Under the pieces are notes generated by a model. It worked only from the letters and a program-made list of their open reading frames with translations, was not told where the DNA came from and did not search any database. A DNA stretch of 41,092 bases. Origin: Polyangiaceae bacterium. GTDB lineage: Bacteria > Myxococcota_A > Polyangia > Polyangiales > Polyangiaceae. The translations under genes were made by a program, and so were the position numbers. Numbering within the stretch: the stretch's first letter is position 1; each line of letters begins with the position of its first letter. This document shows, in pieces, positions 35,784-41,092 of the stretch. The stretch spans positions 1 through 41,092 of the forward strand of contig JADLAB010000011.1 in NCBI GenBank assembly GCA_020848455.1, written 5' to 3'.

Positions 35784-36901
35784 TCAGGTGCCCGGGGCCG
35801 GGTGCAAGGGGTGGCTGGCGACGCGCTCGAGCCAGCGCGCCAGGATCGCCCGGCCCTGCAGGAGCGCCGCGAGGCTCGTCCACTCGTTGCGCTGGTGCGC
35901 CTGCGCGTTGGTGCCGGGACCGAAGTTGACCGCCGCGACGCCGTGGACCGCGAAGCGCGCGACGTCGGTCCAGGCCTGCTTGGGCTCCACGGCCGCGACG
36001 CCCGCGTCCCGGAGCAGCGCGACGAGCGGGTGGTTCGCGCAGGGCGGCGCCGCGGGCGACAGATCGCGCCAGGTGATCGCGGCGCGGCCCGCGACCAGAG
36101 CCTCGATGTCGCGCTGCGCCTGCTCGAGCGTCGTGTCCGGGCTGAAGCGATGATTGAGGTTCAAGACGAGCTCGTCCGGTACGACGTTGCGCCCGCGACC
36201 GCCGTGGACGAGGGTCGCGCTCGTCACGGTGCGCATGACGAAGCCCTCGCACAGGCTCTCGCGCGGTGCGAGCGCGGCGAGGTCGCACAAGAACGGCCCG
36301 GCCTTGTGGATGGCGTTGTCACCCTGCCACGGGCGCGCGCTGTGCGCCGTGCGGCCGGTGAAGCAGAGCTCCGCGTGGATCGAGCCGCAGGCGCCGAGCG
36401 ACAGCTTGTTGTCGCTCGGCTCGAGGCACACGGCCAGATCGACCGCGCGGAGCTCGGGGTCGTCGGCGAGCACGCGCTCGAGCTCGTTGTCGAGGTAGGG
36501 CCCCTCCTCGCGCGCATAGAACACGAGCGTGAGGTCGAGGTCGTCGCAGAGGTCGGGGTCGGCCTCGCAGAGGTCGAGCATGAGCGCGAGTCCACTCTTC
36601 ATGTCGCTCGCGCCGGCCCCGTAGAGCCGGTCGCCCTCGACGCGCGGGGGCCCGTCGTGGTCGGTGGGCACGACGTCGGTGTGGCCGACGAGCGCGACGT
36701 GCGGGCGCCGCGCGCCGTCCGGGCCGAGGCCGCGCGACACCGGCACGACCAGCGAATCGCCGTAGCGCCGCACCGCGCCGGCGAGCCGCACGGGCTCCAG
36801 GCGCCGCAGGAGTGCCTCGCACAGGGCCTGCTCCTCGCCCGTGAACGACGGGACGCGGCACAGCCAGAGCAAGGTGTCGCGCAGGCGCTCGGCGACCGCG
36901 C

Positions 36902-36905
<4 letters not shown>
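35784..36905 (-). CDS. dapE: Succinyl-diaminopimelate desuccinylase
   Basis: A 373-residue M20-family amidohydrolase of the DapE type. Metal and catalytic motifs are visible: VGHTDVVP (His ligand and Asp), GAGASDMKSG (bridging Asp), YAREEGP (catalytic Glu-Glu), CLEPSDN and AQAHQRNEW near the C-terminus. It removes succinate from N-succinyl-LL-2,6-diaminopimelate, giving LL-DAP for lysine and peptidoglycan. GTG 36905 overlaps the dapD stop by 4 bases (GTGA read on this strand), so the two are translationally coupled. The length matches the family. The aminotransferase (DapC) step between DapD and DapE is not encoded in the window. Confidence 0.92.
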
Positions 36906-37726
<821 letters not shown>

Positions 37727-37776
37727 GGCGCCGCTCGTCGCCCTCTTTGCGGCGAGCGTCAACGGGCACCGCCCCG

Positions 37777-38667
37777 TCAGCTCGCGGCGACCTGGCCCCA
37801 CGAGGGGGGCTCGATGGGCAACCCGAGGCGCTGCACGCTCGGGCCGCGCTCGAGCCGCAGACCGAGCTGGGCGGCCGCGGCCCCGGCCACCACGAGGTCG
37901 ACCGGGAGACCGGGCCCGACGACCACGACGAGCTCGGACCACCGCACGCCGTCCTGCGTGATCGCGCTGTGGTGGCCGCGCGCCGCCACCTCGACCTCGA
38001 GCCAGTCGCCCGCCGGCCGCACGCAGAGCTCGGCTCCGCCGCTGGCGGCGACCGCGCGCAGGAGCACCTCGAGCACGCCCCAGGCGACGTGCGGGTCGGC
38101 CGAGAAGCTGCGCTCGTCGGCGATGCCGAGGAGCACGGAGAGCGCCTGGGGCGCCGGGCCGGCCGTGCTCTGCGCCGCGCGCGCCCGGGCGAGCTCGGAC
38201 GCGCGGTGCGACTCGACCAGCTCGCGCACGCCGAGCTCGAGCAGGCGCGGGTGCAGCGCCGCGTACACCAGCTCGCACAGGCTGCGAATGCCGTCGATGT
38301 CCGCCGCGGCGCCACCGACCGCGCGCTCGAGCTCGAGCCGGTCGCGGGCCCCGAGCTTCGCCCAGGACGAGCGGCCGAAGGCGCGCGCGACCGCGTCGAG
38401 CGGCCCGGGCAGCGCCCGCTCGAGCGCCTCGACGGCCGGGCCGAGCGGCGAGCCCGCGGCCTCGCGCCCGAGCACGCCGAAGAGCATGCGCATCTGCCCT
38501 GCCAGCCCGAGCGAGCTGTCGAGGAAGGTCTCGATGGCCGGCAGGATCTGCACCGGCCCGAGCCCGCGCGAGGCGCACAGCTCGTGTACGCCTCGCAAGG
38601 CGCTCACCGCCTCGCCGAGCACGCCGAGCGCGGTTCGAACTCTCCGTTCGGTGTCTGTGCCCCCCAT
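37777..38667 (-). CDS. Unknown protein, possibly a degenerate histidine-kinase-like module
   Basis: A 296-residue soluble protein. The first about 170 residues are helical with many Leu/Ala/Arg. The C-terminal about 110 residues (VAWGVLEVLLRAVAASGGAELCVRPAGDWLEVEVAA … LGLRLERGPSVQRLGLPIE) loosely resemble the order of strands and helices of an HATPase_c domain, but no conserved N-box Asn or G-x-G loop is seen, so this is weak. ATG 38667 is chosen because GGAGGTG lies 9 bases upstream. It lies 42 bases after ndk and 50 before dapD, all on the same strand, so probably in their operon. Confidence 0.65.
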   Translation of the reverse strand: MGGTDTERRVRTALGVLGEAVSALRGVHELCASRGLGPVQILPAIETFLDSSLGLAGQMRMLFGVLGREAAGSPLGPAVEALERALPGPLDAVARAFGRSSWAKLGARDRLELERAVGGAAADIDGIRSLCELVYAALHPRLLELGVRELVESHRASELARARAAQSTAGPAPQALSVLLGIADERSFSADPHVAWGVLEVLLRAVAASGGAELCVRPAGDWLEVEVAARGHHSAITQDGVRWSELVVVVGPGLPVDLVVAGAAAAQLGLRLERGPSVQRLGLPIEPPSWGQVAAS

Positions 38668-38709
38668 GGCGCCCCGCACCTCCCGCCACAAGACCGCGTG
38701 GATCCGCGA

Positions 38710-39138
38710 TCAACCAGTCAATCGTAGCTCGTATCCCGCGAAGAAGTAAGCAATCTCCACCGCGGCCGTCGCCGGGGCATCGGAGCCGTGGACGGCGTTT
38801 TCGCCGACGTCGGTGCCGTACAGGGCGCGCACGGTGCCGGGCGCCGCCTTCTTCGGGTCGGTCGCGCCGATGACCTCGCGGTACTTGGCGATGGCGTCCT
38901 CGCGCTCGAGGACCATGGCGACGATCGGGCCGCGCGACATGAAGCTCACGAGCTCGCCGAAGAAGGGCCGCTCGCGGTGCACCTCGTAGAAGCCCTCGGC
39001 CTGCAGGCGCGAGAGGCGCAGCTGCCGGAGCGCGCGCACGCGGAAGCCCTCCTTCTCGAGCTGCGCGACGATGAGACCTGCCTTGCCGTTCTCGACGGCG
39101 TCCGGCTTGATGAGCGCCAAAGTTCTTTCGAGTGCCAT
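38710..39138 (-). CDS. ndk: Nucleoside diphosphate kinase
   Basis: A 142-residue protein matching the family in length and motifs: [15 protein letters not shown] at the N-terminus, [25 protein letters not shown], and the active site NAVHGSDAP with phosphohistidine H117. It transfers gamma-phosphate from ATP to other nucleoside diphosphates. ATG 39138 is the family start; a TTG four codons upstream (39150) lies within the -10 region and is unlikely. It is the first gene of a minus-strand group ending with the MshEN-like gene. Confidence 0.97.
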   Translation of the reverse strand: MALERTLALIKPDAVENGKAGLIVAQLEKEGFRVRALRQLRLSRLQAEGFYEVHRERPFFGELVSFMSRGPIVAMVLEREDAIAKYREVIGATDPKKAAPGTVRALYGTDVGENAVHGSDAPATAAVEIAYFFAGYELRLTG

Positions 39139-39147
39139 GGTGCGGGC

Positions 39148-39176
39148 CAAATACTGTCCCGGCCCGAGCGACGCAA
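39148..39176 (-). promoter_or_regulatory. Promoter of ndk
   Basis: On the minus strand TTGCGT (39176-39171) and TATTTG (39153-39148) are 17 bases apart. The ATG is 9 bases beyond the -10 box. Confidence 0.55.
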
Positions 39177-39216
39177 GTCCGCGGCTGCGCTAGGCTCGAG
39201 CCGAAGGAACCAACCG

Positions 39217-40269
39217 ATGACCCACCCACGCCTGACGAGCCTCGTCGCGGGCGGTGGCTGAGCGCGCAAGCTCGCCGCCGAGAGCCTGGTCCAGGCTCTG
39301 AAGCACCTCGTGCCCCGTACGCACCCGTGGATCGACGAGCGGCCCGGACCGCTCGACGACGCCGCGGTGGTGCGCCCGCCGGGCGCCCTGCGCTCGCTCG
39401 TGCTCACGGTCGACGTCATCACGCCCATCGTGGACGATCCGCGCGCCTTCGGGGCGATCGCGGCGGCGAACGCGCTGTCCGACGTGTGGGCGATGGGCGG
39501 CCGGCCCGAGGTCGCCCTCTCGTTCGTCGGCTTGCCGAACGACAAGCTCGGCCTCGAGGTCCTCGCCGAGGTGATGGCGGGCCTCGACGAGGCCTGCGCC
39601 CGGGCGCGCTGCGCCATCGTGGGCGGCCACACCATCCACGACACCGAGCCGAAGTGCGGTCTGTCGGTCGTCGGCAGCGTGGATCCGGCGCGCCTTTGGT
39701 CGCAGCGCGCGGCGCGCCCCGGCGACGTGCTCGTGCTCACGAAATCCATCGGCACGGGCCTGCTCGCCCAGGCGGCGCGCGCCGACCGCGCCGATCCGGC
39801 GGCCTTCGCCGAGGCGACCGCCCAGATGCTCGCCCTGAACGACGTCGCCTGCGAGGTCGGGCTCGAGCTCGGCGCCCACGCCGCGACCGACGTCACGGGC
39901 TTCGGCCTCCTCGGCCACCTGCGCCACCTGGTCGAGGCGGCCCGGATCGGCGCACGCCTCCGTGCCGCCGACGTGCCGCTGCTCCCGACCGCGCTCGAGC
40001 TCGCGGCCGAGGACTGCGTGCCGGGCGGCACCCGCAAGAACCTCGTCTACGCGGGGGCGATCACGCGCTTCGCACCCGCGCTCGGCGAGCCCATGCGCCT
40101 GGCGCTCGCGGACGCGCAGACCTCGGGTGGGCTGCTCCTGTGCCTTCCGGCGGAGGTGGCGGCCCGCGCCGTCGACACCCTGCGCGCCCGCGGCTGCGTA
40201 CGCTCGAGCGTCGTCGGCGAGCTCGTGGCGCTCGCCCCGGACGAGGCGCCCTACATCGAGGTCGGTTGA
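39217..40269 (+). CDS. selD: Selenide, water dikinase with in-frame UGA read as selenocysteine
   Basis: A 350-residue SelD if TGA 39259-39261 is read as Sec15. The frame is continuous through it: MTHPRLTSLVAGGG, U, ARKLAAESLVQALKHL, then TVDVITPIVDDPRAFGAIAAANALSDVWAMGGRPEVAL, DVTGFGLLGHLRHL and ADAQTSGGLL, all typical SelD. Sec15 aligns with catalytic Cys17 of E. coli SelD (GAGCGCK), followed here by A-R-K, so the conserved Lys is kept and the second Cys is Arg. A SECIS-like hairpin with a GGUC loop lies at 39281-39299. The enzyme makes selenophosphate from ATP and selenide. ATG 39217 follows AAGGA. Without read-through the gene would look broken or begin near 39310. Confidence 0.93.
39259..39299 (+). 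promoter_or_regulatory. selD: Sec UGA codon and bacterial SECIS hairpin
   Basis: UGA at 39259-39261 is followed 19 bases later by AGAGCCTG (39281-39288) pairing with CAGGCTCT (39292-39299). The apical sequence CCTGGTCCAGG shows the G-G-U-C loop found in the E. coli fdhF SECIS, the SelB-binding element. The loop starts about 26 bases after the UGA, in the usual range. Confidence 0.85.
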
Positions 40270-40277
40270 GGCTCGCC

Positions 40278-40907
40278 ATGCGCGCCGCGCTGCGGTCCGC
40301 GACCTCGCTCCTCGCCGGGTGGTGCCTGGCCGCGTGCGCGACCGACCGGGGCCCGAGCACCGTCGCTCCGCCGCCGCTCGTCGCCATCGCGCCGCCCACC
40401 CTCGTGGCCGCCTCGGTCGCCGAGCCGGAGCCGGCCCCGCCGCCCGAGCCGCCGCGCGCGCCGCCGCCCGGCGAGCTCACGAGCGCCGTGCTCGTCGCGG
40501 CGCGGCACGAGGTGCTCGGCAACCAGCCCCCGCGCGCCCGCGAGCTCACGGTCACCGAGGCCGTCCTGCTCGGCCGGCTCCTCGACGCCACACCGCGCAC
40601 GGCCGCGGACCGCCCCAAGCTCGTGCGCCGGCTCGCGAGCACCTACCTCGATCTCGCCCTGCGGCCGCTCGAGAGCGCCGACCAGGCCAAGACGGCGCAG
40701 GCGGCCCTGAACAAGAGCGTCGAGCTCCTGGGCGTGCTCGTGAGCACCTACCCCGCCGAGGCCCGCACCGACGAGAGCCTCTTCTGGCTCGGCCGCGCGA
40801 GCGAGCTTCTCGGTGAGCGCGCCCGCGCGCGCGAGGCCTACGCGCTCCTCGTGCGGCGCGTCCCGGACTCGAGCTTCGCGGGGCGCGCGACCGAGCGCCT
40901 GCGCTAG
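40278..40907 (+). CDS. Lipoprotein with TPR-like tail
   Basis: A 209-residue lipoprotein. The signal peptide has a lipobox around CLAAC (C at about 20), followed by a Pro/Ala/Glu linker (about 25-70) and a helical region (about 72-209) with a TPR-like end (DESLFWLGRASELLGERARAREAYALLVRRVPDSSFAGRATERLR in outline). This resembles the outer-membrane lipoproteins that carry YbgF/BamD-type repeats. It starts 8 bases after the selD stop and is probably co-transcribed, though no selenium role is suggested by sequence. Confidence 0.78.
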   Translation: MRAALRSATSLLAGWCLAACATDRGPSTVAPPPLVAIAPPTLVAASVAEPEPAPPPEPPRAPPPGELTSAVLVAARHEVLGNQPPRARELTVTEAVLLGRLLDATPRTAADRPKLVRRLASTYLDLALRPLESADQAKTAQAALNKSVELLGVLVSTYPAEARTDESLFWLGRASELLGERARAREAYALLVRRVPDSSFAGRATERLR

Positions 40908-40974
40908 TCGCGCAGGCGCTCGGGGAGGGACCACGAGACGGGTTGCGGCCCAGATCAGGACGCGCCGGCAGTGC

Positions 40975-40980
40975 TACCAT
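40975..40980 (+). promoter_or_regulatory. -10-like hexamer before the second Uma2 gene
   Basis: TACCAT (40975-40980) lies 6 bases before GTG 40987, the same spacing seen at 4572, 5749 and 19007. No clear -35 is seen. Confidence 0.35.
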
Positions 40981-40986
40981 CGGCCC

Positions 40987-41092
40987 GTGGGCAACCTCGC
41001 GCTGTCGCTCGGCTATACGTTCGACGAGTACCGCCGCTTCGACGCCCACGCCGAGGAGCGCCACGAGTTCGTGGACGGAGCGATCCTCGCCA
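40987..41092 (+). CDS. Uma2 family (DUF820) protein, 5' part only
   Basis: The first 35 codons are visible: a TFDEYRRFDAHAEERHEFVDGAILA stretch matches the N-terminal E-Y-x3-x-R-H-E-[FL]-[VI]-x-G-x-I-x-A consensus of Uma2 proteins. It runs off the window, so the nuclease core is unseen. It is a different sequence from the Uma2 gene at 26787. GTG 40987 is the likely start, 6 bases after TACCAT. Confidence 0.75.
   Translation, partial: MGNLALSLGYTFDEYRRFDAHAEERHEFVDGAILA

Noticed and set aside
39217-39309. selD as a pseudogene or a shorter gene starting at 39310
   Set aside because: Homology to SelD is continuous through the TGA at the catalytic Cys column and a SECIS-like hairpin follows; truncation would remove the catalytic residue.

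Overview
The window is very GC-rich chromosomal DNA with strong GC bias at third codon positions and many GTG starts. It carries an unusually large number of lipoproteins, tandem Ser/Thr kinase domains, an ECF-type sigma factor with Polyangia-style partner genes, and a TRAP-transporter TatT-like lipoprotein. Together these point to a myxobacterium-like member of Myxococcota (Polyangia-type). This is an inference from gene content and composition; no marker gene was searched. I see no phage, integron, insertion sequence or CRISPR. Most of the window reads as ordinary housekeeping and envelope genes with several unusual architectures.

Layout. 1-10.9 kb: the tail of a probable sensor kinase, a large lipoprotein of propeller-like repeats, a small membrane protein, an unknown protein, a metallophosphoesterase, the SRP 4.5S RNA gene (ffs), a murein endopeptidase (M74) fused to HEAT-like repeats, a sulfatase-fold lipoprotein with Thr at the nucleophile site, dCMP deaminase, and an exported protein ended by a clear terminator. 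10.9-16.7 kb: a tetraheme cytochrome c lipoprotein, then a probable surface-signalling group (beta-barrel-like protein, ECF-like sigma factor, membrane TPR-like partner, Cys-repeat lipoprotein). A near-perfect long inverted repeat lies in front of the sigma gene. 16.7-24 kb: a fused RlmD-like methyltransferase and RluA-like protein with an altered catalytic Asp; divergent from it, an ArsR-methyltransferase regulator followed by ahcY; then a fused class II aldolase/short-chain dehydrogenase whose aldolase zinc site looks lost. 24-27.8 kb: TatT-like lipoprotein, two paralogous eight-cysteine lipoproteins flanking a DUF4336 gene, a Uma2 nuclease-fold gene, and a repeat-bearing spacer with one small ORF. 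27.8-34 kb: MATE transporter, tandem-kinase protein, and a triple DsbA-like protein. 34-39.2 kb (minus strand): ndk, an unknown gene, dapD, dapE and a PilB/MshE-N-like protein, probably one operon. 39.2-41.1 kb: selD read through an in-frame UGA (selenocysteine) with a bacterial SECIS hairpin, a small lipoprotein, and the start of a second Uma2 gene.

How genes work together. ahcY removes S-adenosylhomocysteine, and the upstream ArsR-methyltransferase is well placed to sense that metabolite and repress its own promoter. dapD and dapE are successive (non-adjacent) steps of the succinylase route to diaminopimelate and lysine. selD makes selenophosphate and is itself predicted to need selenocysteine. 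Many first genes of transcription units have a -10-like hexamer only 5-9 bases before the start codon, suggesting leaderless or nearly leaderless mRNAs.
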